Below are positions 28,283 through 38,313 of a stretch of DNA of 64,000 bases, piece by piece. Position numbers and translations under genes: made by a program. The first letter of the stretch is position 1. Every line of letters starts with the position of its first letter. This stretch comes from Streptomyces albidoflavus (GTDB taxonomy: Bacteria > Actinomycetota > Actinomycetes > Streptomycetales > Streptomycetaceae), in the NCBI RefSeq assembly GCF_000719955.1, contig NZ_JOII01000013.1, positions 104,406 through 168,405 of the forward strand. Reading direction: 5' to 3'. The notes under the pieces were generated by a model. It was not told the DNA's origin. It saw nothing but the letters and a program-made list of their open reading frames with translations, and ran no database searches.

Positions 28283-30954
28283 TGGAGTCGGCTGAGATCC
28301 GCCGCCGCTGGCTGCGCTTCTTCGAGGAGCGCGGGCACGCCGTCGTCCCTTCGGCGTCGCTGATCGCGGACGACCCGACCCTGCTGCTCGTCCCCGCGGG
28401 CATGGTCCCCTTCAAGCCGTACTTCCTCGGTGAGGCCACCCCGCCCGCCCCGCGCGCCACCAGCGTGCAGAAGTGCGTGCGCACCCCGGACATCGAAGAG
28501 GTCGGCAAGACCACCCGGCACGGCACGTTCTTCCAGATGTGCGGCAACTTCTCCTTCGGGGACTACTTCAAGGAAGGGGCCATCACCTACGCCTGGGAGC
28601 TGCTCACCACCTCCCAGGAGCAGGGCGGTTACGGCCTCGACCCCGAGCGTCTGTGGATCACCGTCTACCTCGACGACGACGAGGCCGAGACGATCTGGCG
28701 CGAGAAGATCGGCGTCCCGGCCGAGCGCATCCAGCGCCTGGGCAAGAAGGACAACTTCTGGTCCATGGGCGTCCCGGGCCCCTGCGGCCCCTGCTCCGAG
28801 ATCAACTACGACCGCGGCCCCGAGTTCGGCGTCGAGGGCGGCCCGGCCGTCAACGACGAGCGGTACGTGGAGATCTGGAACCTCGTCTTCATGCAGTACG
28901 AGCGGGGCGCCGGCGAGGACAAGGAGAACTTCCCGATCCTCGGTGACCTGCCGAGCAAGAACATCGACACCGGCCTCGGCCTCGAGCGGCTCGCCATGAT
29001 CCTCCAGGACGTGCGCAACCTCTACGAGATCGACACCTCCCGGATCGTCATCGACAAGGCCACCGAGCTGACCGGCGTCCAGTACGGCGCCGACCAGGCC
29101 TCGGACGTGTCGCTGCGCGTCGTCACCGACCACATGCGCACCTCCGTGATGCTCATCGGCGACGGCGTCACCCCGGGCAACGAGGGCCGCGGCTACGTGC
29201 TGCGCCGCATCATGCGCCGCGCCGTCCGCAACATGCGCCTGCTGGGGGCCACCGGCCCGGTCGTCGCCGAGCTGGTCGACACCGTGATCGAGTCGATGGG
29301 GCAGCAGTACCCGGAGCTGATCACCGAGCGCAAGCGCATCCTCACCGTCGCCCTCGCCGAGGAGGCCGCCTTCCTCAAGGCCCTCAAGGGCGGCACCAAC
29401 ATCCTCGACACGGCCGTCACCGAGACCAAGGCCGCCGGTTCGACCGTGCTCTCCGGGGACAAGGCGTTCCTCCTCCACGACACGTGGGGCTTCCCGATCG
29501 ACCTGACCCTGGAGATGGCCGCCGAGCAGGGCCTCTCCGTCGACGAGCCGGGCTTCCGCCGCCTGATGAAGGAGCAGCGGGAGCGCGCCAAGGCCGACGC
29601 CCGCGCCAAGAAGACCGGCCACGCCGACCTCTCCGCCTACCGCGAGGTCGCCGACGCCGCCGGCGCCACCGACTTCACCGGCTACCTCGCCACCGAGGGC
29701 GAGTCCACCGTGGTCGGCCTGCTGGTCGACGGGGTCTCCTCGCCCGCCGCCACCGAGGGCGACGAGGTCGAGATCGTCCTCGACCGCACGCCGTTCTACG
29801 CCGAGGGCGGCGGCCAGATCGCCGACACCGGCCGCATCCGCTTCGACAACGGCGCCGTCGTCGAGGTCCGCGACGTGCAGAAGCCGGTCCCCGGCGTCCA
29901 CGTCCACAAGGGTGTCGTCCAGGTCGGCGAGGTGACCGTGGGCTCCCCGGCCTACGCCGCCATCGACGTCGGCCGCCGCCGGGCCATCGCCCGCGCCCAC
30001 TCGGCCACCCACCTCACCCACCAGGCGCTGCGCGACGCGCTCGGCCCGACGGCCGCCCAGGCCGGCTCGGAGAACCAGCCGGGCCGCTTCCGCTTCGACT
30101 TCGGCTCCCCGGCCGCCGTGCCCGGCGCCGTCCTCACCGACGTCGAGCAGAAGATCAACGAGGTGCTCGCCCGCGACCTGGACGTCCAGGCCGAGGTCAT
30201 GAGCATCGACGACGCCAAGAAGCAGGGCGCCATCGCCGAGTTCGGCGAGAAGTACGGCGAGCGGGTCCGGGTCGTCACCATCGGCGACTTCTCCAAGGAG
30301 CTGTGCGGCGGCACCCACGTCCACAACACCGCCCAGCTCGGCCTGGTCAAGCTGCTCGGCGAGTCCTCCATCGGCTCCGGCGTGCGCCGCATCGAGGCCC
30401 TGGTCGGCGTCGACGCGTACAACTTCCTGGCCAAGGAGCACACGGTCGTCGCCCAGCTCCAGGAGCTGGTCAAGGGCCGTCCCGAGGAGCTGCCCGAGAA
30501 GGTCTCCGCGATGCTCGGCAAGCTCAAGGAGGCCGAGAAGGAGATCGAGCGGTTCCGCGCCGAGAAGGTCCTCCAGGCCGCCGCCGGGCTCGCCGCGGGC
30601 GCCCAGGACGTCCGGGGCACCGCCCTGGTCACCGGCCGGGTGCCGGACGGCACGGGCGCCGACGACCTGCGCAAGCTCGTCCTCGACGTGCGCGGCCGTA
30701 TCCCCGCCGACCGGCCCGCAGTGGTGGCGCTGTTCACCGTGGCCAACGACCGGCCGCTGACCGTGGTCGCCACCAACGAGGCCGCCCGCGAGCGTGGCCT
30801 CAAGGCCGGTGACCTGGTCCGTACCGCCGCCAAGACGCTCGGCGGAGGCGGCGGCGGCAAGCCCGACGTCGCCCAGGGCGGCGGGCAGAACCCGCAGGCC
30901 ATCGACGAGGCCGTCAGCGCGGTCGAGCGCCAGGTCGCCGAGAGCGCCCGGTGA
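28282..30954 (+). CDS. alaS: Alanyl-tRNA synthetase
   Basis: An 890-aa class II synthetase with all domains. The aminoacylation core includes [20 protein letters not shown] and [14 protein letters not shown]. The editing domain zinc ligands are HSATHL and CGGTH. A C-terminal coiled coil ([20 protein letters not shown]) and the C-Ala domain, ending with a Gly-rich [15 protein letters not shown] loop, follow. The start overlaps the previous stop and the stop overlaps ruvX, giving a tight operon. Confidence 0.97.
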   Translation: MESAEIRRRWLRFFEERGHAVVPSASLIADDPTLLLVPAGMVPFKPYFLGEATPPAPRATSVQKCVRTPDIEEVGKTTRHGTFFQMCGNFSFGDYFKEGAITYAWELLTTSQEQGGYGLDPERLWITVYLDDDEAETIWREKIGVPAERIQRLGKKDNFWSMGVPGPCGPCSEINYDRGPEFGVEGGPAVNDERYVEIWNLVFMQYERGAGEDKENFPILGDLPSKNIDTGLGLERLAMILQDVRNLYEIDTSRIVIDKATELTGVQYGADQASDVSLRVVTDHMRTSVMLIGDGVTPGNEGRGYVLRRIMRRAVRNMRLLGATGPVVAELVDTVIESMGQQYPELITERKRILTVALAEEAAFLKALKGGTNILDTAVTETKAAGSTVLSGDKAFLLHDTWGFPIDLTLEMAAEQGLSVDEPGFRRLMKEQRERAKADARAKKTGHADLSAYREVADAAGATDFTGYLATEGESTVVGLLVDGVSSPAATEGDEVEIVLDRTPFYAEGGGQIADTGRIRFDNGAVVEVRDVQKPVPGVHVHKGVVQVGEVTVGSPAYAAIDVGRRRAIARAHSATHLTHQALRDALGPTAAQAGSENQPGRFRFDFGSPAAVPGAVLTDVEQKINEVLARDLDVQAEVMSIDDAKKQGAIAEFGEKYGERVRVVTIGDFSKELCGGTHVHNTAQLGLVKLLGESSIGSGVRRIEALVGVDAYNFLAKEHTVVAQLQELVKGRPEELPEKVSAMLGKLKEAEKEIERFRAEKVLQAAAGLAAGAQDVRGTALVTGRVPDGTGADDLRKLVLDVRGRIPADRPAVVALFTVANDRPLTVVATNEAARERGLKAGDLVRTAAKTLGGGGGGKPDVAQGGGQNPQAIDEAVSAVERQVAESAR

Positions 30955-31427
30955 GCGGAGTACTGCGCCGGGGCCGCCGCCTCGCCGTGGACGTCGGGGA
31001 CGCCCGGATCGGGGTCGCCTCGTGCGACCCCGACGGGATCCTCGCCACGCCGGTGGAGACCGTGCCGGGACGTGACGTCCCGGCCGCCCACCGGCGGCTC
31101 GCCGCGCTCGTCGAGGAGTACGAGCCGATCGAGGTCGTCGTCGGGCTCCCGCGCTCCCTCAAGGGCGGCGAGGGCCCGGCGGCGGTCAAGGTCCGCGGCT
31201 TCGCCCAGGAACTCGCCCGGACCATCGCGCCCGTACCGGTGCGGCTGGTCGACGAGCGGATGTCCACGGTGACGGCGGCCCAGGGGATGCGGGCCTCCGG
31301 TGTCCGCTCCAAGAAGGGGCGTGCCGTCATCGACCAGGCGGCCGCCGTGGTGATCCTGCAGAGCGCCCTGGAGTCCGAACGGGCGTCAGGCGACGCCCCA
31401 GGTGAGGGCGTCGAAGTGGTCATCTGA
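30951..31427 (+). CDS. ruvX: YqgF/RuvX family nuclease (putative pre-16S rRNA nuclease)
   Basis: A 158-aa RNase H-fold protein. Family motifs are [12 protein letters not shown] (Asp of the active site), [24 protein letters not shown] (Glu) and [12 protein letters not shown] (Asp). Members are annotated as Holliday junction resolvases, but in E. coli the protein processes the 5' end of 16S rRNA, which is the likelier role. GTG overlaps the alaS stop. Confidence 0.92.
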   Translation: MSGVLRRGRRLAVDVGDARIGVASCDPDGILATPVETVPGRDVPAAHRRLAALVEEYEPIEVVVGLPRSLKGGEGPAAVKVRGFAQELARTIAPVPVRLVDERMSTVTAAQGMRASGVRSKKGRAVIDQAAAVVILQSALESERASGDAPGEGVEVVI

Positions 31428-31554
31428 TCGCGATACGGTAACGTGCCGCGCGATGCGCCGGTGTGTTCGAAGTACTGACGCACACGGCAGAAGAGACGGC
31501 GTGGAGGCCGCCCCAGGAGCGGTGGCTTCCCCCGTCCCGCGCTCTAGGGGACCG

Positions 31555-33393
31555 ATGACTGAGTATGGCCGGGGCCAAGGCTCCGATCCGTGGCAGGAGG
31601 ACCCGCTCTCCTCGCCGGCCTACGGGCAGGCGGCACAGGGCGGGTACGGCGACGGATGGAGCGGACAGCAGCCTGGCGGCTACCCGCCCCCGCAGCCCGG
31701 CTACGACGGGCAGCCGTACCAGCAGTACCCGCAGGACGGGGGCCGGCAGGGCTACCCGCAGCAGCAGTACCCGCAGCAGGGTCACCCGGGCCACCCGTAC
31801 GACCCGCACCAGCAGGGCCATCCCCAGCAGCAGCATCCGCAGCAGGGCCAGTACGGTTCCGACGGCTACGGGCAGCAGTACGGCGGCCAGTGGGACACCG
31901 GGCAGGTCCCGCCGTACGACCCCGCCGCGGGCGACCCCTACCAGCAGCAGGCCCACGGCCACCCCGGCCACGACGGCTACGGCGACGGGCAGCACGACCC
32001 GTACCGCACCGAGGACGCCTACCCGCCGCCCCGCCCGCCAGGCCGCCGCGAGGAGCAGCGGCCCGAGAGCGAGTGGGAGGAGCCGGGGGAGGAGACCCAC
32101 CCCTTCTTCACCGGCGCCGACGACGCCCCCGAGGCCGACGAGGGCCGCGGCGCCCGCCGTGGCCGGGGCCGCAAGGGCGAGCGGGACGACCGGGACCGCG
32201 CGGACGACCGCGACGGGTACGACGACCACGACGACTGCGACGACGAACCGGAGCCCGGCGGCCGGCGCGGCGGACGCGGCGGCGGCAAGCAGCGCGGCCG
32301 GGGGACCAAGGGCAAGAGCCGCAACGGCGTGGCCTGCCTGGTCGTCTCGCTGGTGCTGCTCGGCGGCGGCGGCGCGGTCGCGTACTACGGCTACCAGTTC
32401 TACCAGGACCGTTTCGGCCCGGCCGAGGACTACGCGGGCGACGGCTCGGGGCAGGTCGTCGTCGAGGTGCCGCAGGGCGCCGTCGGCTGGGACATCGCCA
32501 ACCTGCTGAAGAAGCACGACGTCGTCAAGAGCGGCTCGGCCTTCGTCAACGCGCAGAACGCGCACCCCCAGGGCAAGTCCCTCCAGCCCGGCTTCTACAC
32601 CCTGCGCAAGCAGATGTCCGGCAAGGCCGCCGTCGAGCTGATGCTCAGCCCCAAGAGCCGCAACACGCTGATCATCCCCGAGGGCCGCCGCAACGCCTGG
32701 GTCTACGACCAGATCGACAAGCGGCTCGGCGTCAAGGCCGGCACCACCGAGGAAGTGGCGCTCAAGGAGTCCACGTCGCTCGGCCTGCCCAAGTGGGCCA
32801 ACAACAACGAGGACATCAAGGACCCGTTGGAAGGCTTCCTCTTCCCCTCCAGCTACCCGCTGGCCAAGTCGATGGAGCCGGCCGACGTCCTCAAGAAGAT
32901 GGTGGCGCAGGCGAAGCAGGAGTACGCCCGCTACGACCTGGAGGGCTCGGCCGAGAAGCTGGGCCTCAAGGACCCGCTCCAGGTGGTCACCGTCGCGAGC
33001 CTGGTCCAGGCCGAGGGCATGACCCACGACGACTTCCGGAAGATGGCCGCCGTCGTCTACAACCGGCTCCAGCCGGACAACACGGTGACCAACCAGAAGC
33101 TGGAGTTCGACTCCACCTACAACTACCTGAAGGGGGAGAGCGAGATCGACATCTCGATCGCGAAGATCCGCAACGACCCCGACCCCTACAACACCTACTA
33201 CCACAAGCTCCTGCCGCCGGGACCGATCGGCAACCCGGGCTCCGACGCCATGAAGGCCGCCGTCGACCCGGACACCGACGACTGGATGTTCTTCATCTCC
33301 ATCGACGGCAAGACCACCCAGTTCACCAAGACCCTGGCCGACCACGAGGCCCTGGTGAAGGAGTTCAATGAAAGCCGCCGCAAGGACCAGTGA
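31555..33393 (+). CDS. mltG: Endolytic murein transglycosylase MltG (YceG family)
   Basis: A 612-aa membrane enzyme that cuts nascent glycan strands at the outer membrane face. The first ~255 residues are an unusual cytoplasmic tail: Gln/Pro/Tyr/His/Gly-rich repeats (such as QQYPQQGHPGHPYDP), then an acidic/Arg segment. A TM helix follows (ACLVVSLVLLGGGGAVAYYG). The YceG domain has the LysM-like N-part, EGFLFPSSYPL, the active-site region VASLVQAEGM, and PPGPIGNPG. ATG 31555 was chosen as the start of the Gln-rich tail. The gene's 3' end overlaps aroE. Confidence 0.92.
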   Translation: MTEYGRGQGSDPWQEDPLSSPAYGQAAQGGYGDGWSGQQPGGYPPPQPGYDGQPYQQYPQDGGRQGYPQQQYPQQGHPGHPYDPHQQGHPQQQHPQQGQYGSDGYGQQYGGQWDTGQVPPYDPAAGDPYQQQAHGHPGHDGYGDGQHDPYRTEDAYPPPRPPGRREEQRPESEWEEPGEETHPFFTGADDAPEADEGRGARRGRGRKGERDDRDRADDRDGYDDHDDCDDEPEPGGRRGGRGGGKQRGRGTKGKSRNGVACLVVSLVLLGGGGAVAYYGYQFYQDRFGPAEDYAGDGSGQVVVEVPQGAVGWDIANLLKKHDVVKSGSAFVNAQNAHPQGKSLQPGFYTLRKQMSGKAAVELMLSPKSRNTLIIPEGRRNAWVYDQIDKRLGVKAGTTEEVALKESTSLGLPKWANNNEDIKDPLEGFLFPSSYPLAKSMEPADVLKKMVAQAKQEYARYDLEGSAEKLGLKDPLQVVTVASLVQAEGMTHDDFRKMAAVVYNRLQPDNTVTNQKLEFDSTYNYLKGESEIDISIAKIRNDPDPYNTYYHKLLPPGPIGNPGSDAMKAAVDPDTDDWMFFISIDGKTTQFTKTLADHEALVKEFNESRRKDQ

Positions 33394-34219
33394 GGGAGGG
33401 GGCCGCCGGGCCGCCGTCCTCGGCAAGCCCGTCGGCCACTCGCTCTCCCCGGCCCTGCACCGCGCCGCCTACGCCGAACTGGGCCTCGACGGCTGGACGT
33501 ACGACCGGTACGAGACCGACGAGGACCAGCTCCCCGGCTTCGTCGCCGGGCTCGGCCCCGAGTGGGCCGGACTGTCGCTGACCATGCCGCTGAAGCGGGC
33601 GGCGCTCGCGCTCTGCGCGACGGTCACACCGGTCGCCCGCTCGGTGGAGGCGGTCAACACGATGGTCCGCGGCGCCGACGGCAGCTGGCACGGGGACAAC
33701 ACCGACGTGCCCGGACTGGTCGCCGCCCTCGGCGAGCGCGGCGTCGAGAAGGCCCCCGAGGCCGCCGTCCTCGGCGCCGGCGCCACCGCCTCCTCCGCCC
33801 TGGCCGCCCTCGCCGCGATGGGGGCCGGCCAGGTCGAGGTGTACGTCCGCAGCGAGGCGCGCGCCGAGGAGATGCGCGAGTGGGGGCGGCGGCTCGGCGT
33901 CGAGGCGCTGGCCCGGCCCTGGGAGCGGGCCGCCGAGGCGTTGCGCCGCCCGCTGGTCGTCGCCACCACCCCGGCCGGGGCCGCCGACGCGCTCGCCGCC
34001 GACGTGCCGGAGGCGCCCGGAACCCTCTTCGACGTGCTCTACGAGCCGTGGCCGACCCCGCTCGCCGCCCGCTGGGCCGGGCGCGGCGGCACCGTCCTCG
34101 GCGGGCTCGACCTCCTGGTCCACCAGGCCGTCCTCCAGGTCGAGCAGATGACCGGCGTGCCGGCCGCGCCCCTCGCGGCGATGCGCGCGGCGGGCACCTC
34201 GGCCCTGGCCGCCCGCTGA
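33368..34219 (+). CDS. aroE: Shikimate dehydrogenase
   Basis: A 283-aa NADPH-dependent enzyme of the shikimate pathway. GKPVGHSLSPALH is the substrate-binding motif; SLTMPLK carries the catalytic Lys; EAVNTMV, GDNTDVPG and the cofactor strand VLGAGATASSA follow. The ATG at 33368 lies 26 nt inside the mltG 3' end in another frame and has AAGGAG five bases upstream, so the two genes overlap and are probably coupled. It precedes aroC-aroK-aroB. Confidence 0.93.
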   Translation: MKAAARTSEGGGRRAAVLGKPVGHSLSPALHRAAYAELGLDGWTYDRYETDEDQLPGFVAGLGPEWAGLSLTMPLKRAALALCATVTPVARSVEAVNTMVRGADGSWHGDNTDVPGLVAALGERGVEKAPEAAVLGAGATASSALAALAAMGAGQVEVYVRSEARAEEMREWGRRLGVEALARPWERAAEALRRPLVVATTPAGAADALAADVPEAPGTLFDVLYEPWPTPLAARWAGRGGTVLGGLDLLVHQAVLQVEQMTGVPAAPLAAMRAAGTSALAAR

Positions 34220-34381
34220 CCGGACTCCTCCCTTCCGGCGCGGCCGCCGGGGCTCGGGTGTTCCACCCGTTGGACCGGCTGCCGCACCGGCCCGCCCGGC
34301 GTGGGAGGATCGGACGCGGCGGGCAGGGGACGCGCCCCCCGGCCGCGCCGCAGAGACCGGGCGCGAGCAGGAGGAGCACCG

Positions 34382-35566
34382 TTGAGCAGGCTGCGTTGGC
34401 TGACCGCGGGGGAGTCGCACGGACCCGCACTGGTGGCCACTCTGGAGGGACTTCCCGCCGGGGTGCCGATCACCACGGAGATGGTCGCCGACCATCTGGC
34501 CCGGCGGCGGCTCGGCTACGGTCGCGGCGCCCGGATGAAGTTCGAGCGTGACGAGGTCACCTTCCTCGGCGGGGTCCGCCACGGGCTGACCCTCGGCTCC
34601 CCGGTCGCCGTGATGGTGGGCAACACCGAGTGGCCCAAGTGGGAGCAGGTCATGGCGGCCGACCCGGTCGACCCCGAGGAGCTGGCCGCCCTCGCCCGCA
34701 ACGCCCCCCTCACCCGCCCGAGGCCCGGCCACGCCGACCTCGCCGGGATGCAGAAGTACGGCTTCGACGAGGCCCGCCCGATCCTGGAGCGCGCCTCCGC
34801 CCGCGAGACCGCCGCCCGGGTCGCGCTCGGCGCCGTCGCCCGCTCGTACCTGAAGGAGACGGCCGGGATCGAGATCGTCTCGCACGTCGTGGAGCTGGCC
34901 GCCGCCAAGGCGCCGTACGGCACCCTCCCGCTTCCCGGCGACGTGGAGCGGCTCGACGCCGACCCGGTGCGCTGCCTGGACCCGGAGGCGTCCGCCGCGA
35001 TGGTCGCCGAGATCGACCAGGCCCACAAGGACGGCGACACCCTCGGCGGTGTGGTCGAGGTCGTCGCCCACGGCGTGCCGGTCGGGCTCGGCTCGCACGT
35101 CCACTGGGACCGGCGGCTCGACGCGCGGCTGGCCGGCGCCCTCATGGGCATCCAGGCGATCAAGGGCGTCGAGGTCGGCGACGGTTTCGACCTGGCCCGG
35201 GTGCCCGGTTCGCAGGCCCACGACGAGATCGTCGTCACCGACGACGGCATCCGCCGCGCCTCGGGCCGCTCCGGCGGCACCGAGGGTGGCCTGACCACCG
35301 GCGAGGTGCTGCGGGTGCGGGCCGCCATGAAGCCCATCGCCACCGTGCCCCGCGCGCTCGGCACCGTCGACGTCGCCACCGGTGAGCCCGCCAAGGCCCA
35401 CCACCAGCGCTCCGACGTCTGCGCCGTCCCGGCCGCCGGCATCGTCGCCGAGGCGATGGTCGCCCTCGTCCTCGCCGACGCCGTGGCGGAGAAGTTCGGC
35501 GGCGACAGCGTCGCCGAGACCCGCCGCAACGTCTCCGGCTACCTCGACCACCTCCCCGTCCGGTGA
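34382..35566 (+). CDS. aroC: Chorismate synthase
   Basis: A 394-aa FMN-dependent enzyme that makes chorismate from EPSP. The signatures [31 protein letters not shown] and [17 protein letters not shown] are present and the length is typical. TTG 34382 is the start, shown by GGAGGAG upstream and by the conserved [13 protein letters not shown]-terminus. The stop overlaps aroK. Confidence 0.97.
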   Translation: MSRLRWLTAGESHGPALVATLEGLPAGVPITTEMVADHLARRRLGYGRGARMKFERDEVTFLGGVRHGLTLGSPVAVMVGNTEWPKWEQVMAADPVDPEELAALARNAPLTRPRPGHADLAGMQKYGFDEARPILERASARETAARVALGAVARSYLKETAGIEIVSHVVELAAAKAPYGTLPLPGDVERLDADPVRCLDPEASAAMVAEIDQAHKDGDTLGGVVEVVAHGVPVGLGSHVHWDRRLDARLAGALMGIQAIKGVEVGDGFDLARVPGSQAHDEIVVTDDGIRRASGRSGGTEGGLTTGEVLRVRAAMKPIATVPRALGTVDVATGEPAKAHHQRSDVCAVPAAGIVAEAMVALVLADAVAEKFGGDSVAETRRNVSGYLDHLPVR

Positions 35567-36081
35567 GCGCCGGTCCCTGCCTGGTCCTCGTCGGACCGAT
35601 GGGCGTCGGCAAGTCCACCGTCGGAGCGCTGCTCGCCGAGCGGCTCGGCCACACCTACCGCGACACCGACGCCGACATCGTCGCCGCCGAGGGCCGCGAG
35701 ATCGCCGAGATCTTCGTCGACGACGGCGAGCCCCACTTCCGCGAGCTGGAGCGCCGAGCCGTCGCCGCCGCCGTCGAGAGCCACCCCGGCGTCCTGGCCC
35801 TGGGCGGCGGCGCCGTCCTCGCCCCGGAGACCCGGGCGCTGCTCGCCGGCCGGCCGGTCGTCTACCTGTCGATGCAGGTCGACGAGGCGGTACGGCGCAC
35901 CGGCCTGGCCACCGCCCGGCCGCTGCTCGCCGTCAACCCGCGCCGGCAGTGGCGCGAACTGATGGAGGCCCGCCGCCACCTCTACACCGAGGTCGCCCGC
36001 GCCGAGGTCGCCACCGACCACCGCACCCCCGAAGAGGTCGCCGAAGCGGTCCTCGACGCACTGGAGTTGAAGCACGCATGA
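35563..36081 (+). CDS. aroK: Shikimate kinase
   Basis: A 172-aa P-loop kinase that phosphorylates shikimate at O3. Walker A is GPMGVGKST, the substrate Asp lies in DTDADIV, GGGAV is the shikimate-binding loop and [12 protein letters not shown] contains the lid arginine. GTG overlaps the aroC stop and the stop overlaps aroB, so aroCKB are translationally coupled. Confidence 0.96.
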   Translation: MSAGPCLVLVGPMGVGKSTVGALLAERLGHTYRDTDADIVAAEGREIAEIFVDDGEPHFRELERRAVAAAVESHPGVLALGGGAVLAPETRALLAGRPVVYLSMQVDEAVRRTGLATARPLLAVNPRRQWRELMEARRHLYTEVARAEVATDHRTPEEVAEAVLDALELKHA

Positions 36082-37160
36082 CCCTGCGTATCCCGGTCGG
36101 CGCCACCGCAGGCACCGACCCGTACGAGGTACTGATCGGCCGCCGGCTCCTCGGGGAGCTGCCCGGCCTCATCGGCGAGCAGGCCCGCCGGGTCGCCGTC
36201 ATCCACCCCGAGGCGCTGGCCGAGACCGGGGAGGCGCTCCGGGCCGACCTCGCCGACCAGGGGTACGAGGCCATCGCCGTCCAGGTGCCCAATGCCGAGG
36301 AGGCCAAGACCGCCGAGGTCGCCGCCTACTGCTGGAAGGCGCTCGGCCAGTCCGGCTTCACCCGCACCGACGTCATCGTCGGCGTCGGCGGCGGCGCCAC
36401 CACCGACCTCGCCGGCTTCGTCGCGGCGAGCTGGCTGCGCGGGGTGCGCTGGGTCGCCGTCCCGACCACCGTGCTGGCCATGGTCGACGCGGCCGTCGGC
36501 GGCAAGACCGGCATCAACACCGCCGAGGGCAAGAACCTCGTCGGCGCCTTCCACCCGCCGGCCGGGGTCCTCTGCGACCTGGCCGCGCTGGAGTCGCTGC
36601 CGGTCCACGACTACGTCAGCGGCCTCGCCGAGATCATCAAGGCCGGCTTCATCGCCGACCCGGTCATCCTCGACCTCATCGAGGCCGACCCGGCCGCCGC
36701 CCGCACCCCCGCCGGGCCGCACACCGCCGAACTCATCGAGCGCTCCATCCGGGTCAAGGCCGAGGTGGTCTCCGAGGACCTCAAGGAGTCCGGCCGCCGC
36801 GAGATCCTCAACTACGGCCACACCCTGGGCCACGCCATCGAGAAGAACGAGCGTTACGAGTGGCGGCACGGCGCCGCCGTCGCCGTCGGCATGCTCTACG
36901 CCGCCGAGCTGGGCCGCCTCGCCGGACGGCTCGACGACGCCACCGCCGACCGGCACCGCACCGTCCTGGAGGCGGTCGGCCTGCCGCTGACCTACCGCTA
37001 CGACCAGTGGCCCAAGCTGGTCGAGAACATGAAGGTCGACAAGAAGTCCCGCGGTGACACGCTGCGCTTCATCGTCCTGGACGGCCTGGCCCGCCCCACC
37101 GTCCTGGAGGGCCCGGACCCGGCCGTCATGCTCGGCGCCTACGGCGAGGTCGCGGACTGA
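36078..37160 (+). CDS. aroB: 3-dehydroquinate synthase
   Basis: A 360-aa NAD- and metal-dependent enzyme converting DAHP to 3-dehydroquinate. Typical motifs: [48 protein letters not shown] and the metal-binding [11 protein letters not shown]. The ATG overlaps the aroK stop. It is the last gene of the aro unit; a strong hairpin follows. Confidence 0.97.
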   Translation: MTLRIPVGATAGTDPYEVLIGRRLLGELPGLIGEQARRVAVIHPEALAETGEALRADLADQGYEAIAVQVPNAEEAKTAEVAAYCWKALGQSGFTRTDVIVGVGGGATTDLAGFVAASWLRGVRWVAVPTTVLAMVDAAVGGKTGINTAEGKNLVGAFHPPAGVLCDLAALESLPVHDYVSGLAEIIKAGFIADPVILDLIEADPAAARTPAGPHTAELIERSIRVKAEVVSEDLKESGRREILNYGHTLGHAIEKNERYEWRHGAAVAVGMLYAAELGRLAGRLDDATADRHRTVLEAVGLPLTYRYDQWPKLVENMKVDKKSRGDTLRFIVLDGLARPTVLEGPDPAVMLGAYGEVAD

Positions 37161-37166
37161 CCGGCG

Positions 37167-37209
37167 GTGCCCGGCGGCGCGGCGGAGCCGTCCGCCCGCC
37201 GCCGGGCAC
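37167..37209 (+). terminator. Terminator of aroCKB
   Basis: A perfect 13-bp stem (37167-37179 with 37197-37209) with a 17-nt loop, starting 6 nt after the aroB stop. Confidence 0.8.
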
Positions 37210-37342
37210 GCCGTGACCTGCCCGCTCGTTCACACAACACCCGGCGGGGACGGTACCGTTCGGTAGCGCACCGGCGGCCGGGGGCTTCCCCCGGGCGCCG
37301 CGCGCCCCACGCCAGTTGCCCAACGAGACGGAGTGGCACCGG

Positions 37343-38218
37343 ATGCAGCACGCAGGGGGGCCTCCGCTGCCGCCTTACCACCAGCAGGCCACGGCCGGCG
37401 CCGACTGGCCCCAGGGCACACCGCCCGCCCAGCCCCCGCACCCCGGGCCGCCGCCCCAGCCGCCGCACCCCGCCCAGCCTCCGGGCTTCGTCGGGAACGT
37501 GCCCTCCGGGCGCACCCCGCACCCCGCCCAGGCCGGCCCGACCCCGCCCGTCCCCCCGGCCTCGGTCCCGCCGGAGGGCACCGGCCACGTGCAGCTGCCG
37601 CCCGGCGGGCCGGTGGCGATGCCGAGCCCGCCGCCCGGCGCCGGGCAGGCCGACACCGGCAGCACCACCCTCGCGGTGCTGCTCATAGGCCCGGCCGGAG
37701 CGGGGAAGACCACCGTCGCCCGGCTCTGGGCCGAACAACGCCGCGTGCCCACCGCCCACATCAGCCTGGACGACGTCCGCGAATGGGTCCGCTCCGGCTT
37801 CGCCGACCCGCAGGCCGGATGGAACGACCACTCCGAGGCCCAGTACCGCCTCGCCCGCCGCACCTGCGGCTTCTCCGCCCGCAACTTCCTCGCCAACGGC
37901 ATCTCCTGCATCCTCGACGACGCCGTCTTCCCCGACCGGCCGGTGATCGGCCTCGGCGGCTGGAAGCGCCACGTCGGCCCCGGGCTGCTCCCCGTGGTCC
38001 TGCTCCCCGGGCTGGAGATCGTCCTGGAGCGCAACTCCCAGCGCCACGGCAACCGCCGCCTCTCCGACGAGGAGGTGGCCCGCATCCACGGCCGGATGGC
38101 CGGCTGGTACGGCTCCGGGCTGCCGATCATCGACAACTCGCACCTCGACGCCGCGCAGACCGCCCGGGCCCTCGACGACGTCCTCGCCCGCGCCATCGCC
38201 AGCCCGCCCCAGTGGTGA
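37343..38218 (+). CDS. P-loop kinase-like protein with proline-rich N-terminus
   Basis: A 291-aa protein. The first ~110 residues are a Pro/Gly/His-rich disordered tail (PPHPGPPPQPPHPAQPP and similar). The rest is a small nucleotide-kinase-like domain: Walker A GPAGAGKTTVAR, then ISLDDVREWVRSG, CILDDAVFP as a Walker B-like strand, and R-rich lid residues (ERNSQRHGNRRLSDEEV). I recognise no specific substrate; AAA_33-type kinases include sugar and RNA-end kinases. ATG 37343 is favoured over an upstream in-frame TTG at 37316 that lacks a ribosome-binding site. Confidence 0.7.
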   Translation: MQHAGGPPLPPYHQQATAGADWPQGTPPAQPPHPGPPPQPPHPAQPPGFVGNVPSGRTPHPAQAGPTPPVPPASVPPEGTGHVQLPPGGPVAMPSPPPGAGQADTGSTTLAVLLIGPAGAGKTTVARLWAEQRRVPTAHISLDDVREWVRSGFADPQAGWNDHSEAQYRLARRTCGFSARNFLANGISCILDDAVFPDRPVIGLGGWKRHVGPGLLPVVLLPGLEIVLERNSQRHGNRRLSDEEVARIHGRMAGWYGSGLPIIDNSHLDAAQTARALDDVLARAIASPPQW

Positions 38219-38313
38219 CCGGGCCGGGGTGACCGGGCCCGCCCCGAGCGCCCCGGTGCCCGGTCGGACGCGCTGAACCGGCCGGTGCGCCGAGCCGCTC
38301 GTAGGCTCGGAAC

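Noticed and set aside
37316..37342. TTG start at 37316 for the P-loop protein
   Set aside because: No ribosome-binding site precedes it, whereas purine-rich sequence lies upstream of ATG 37343.
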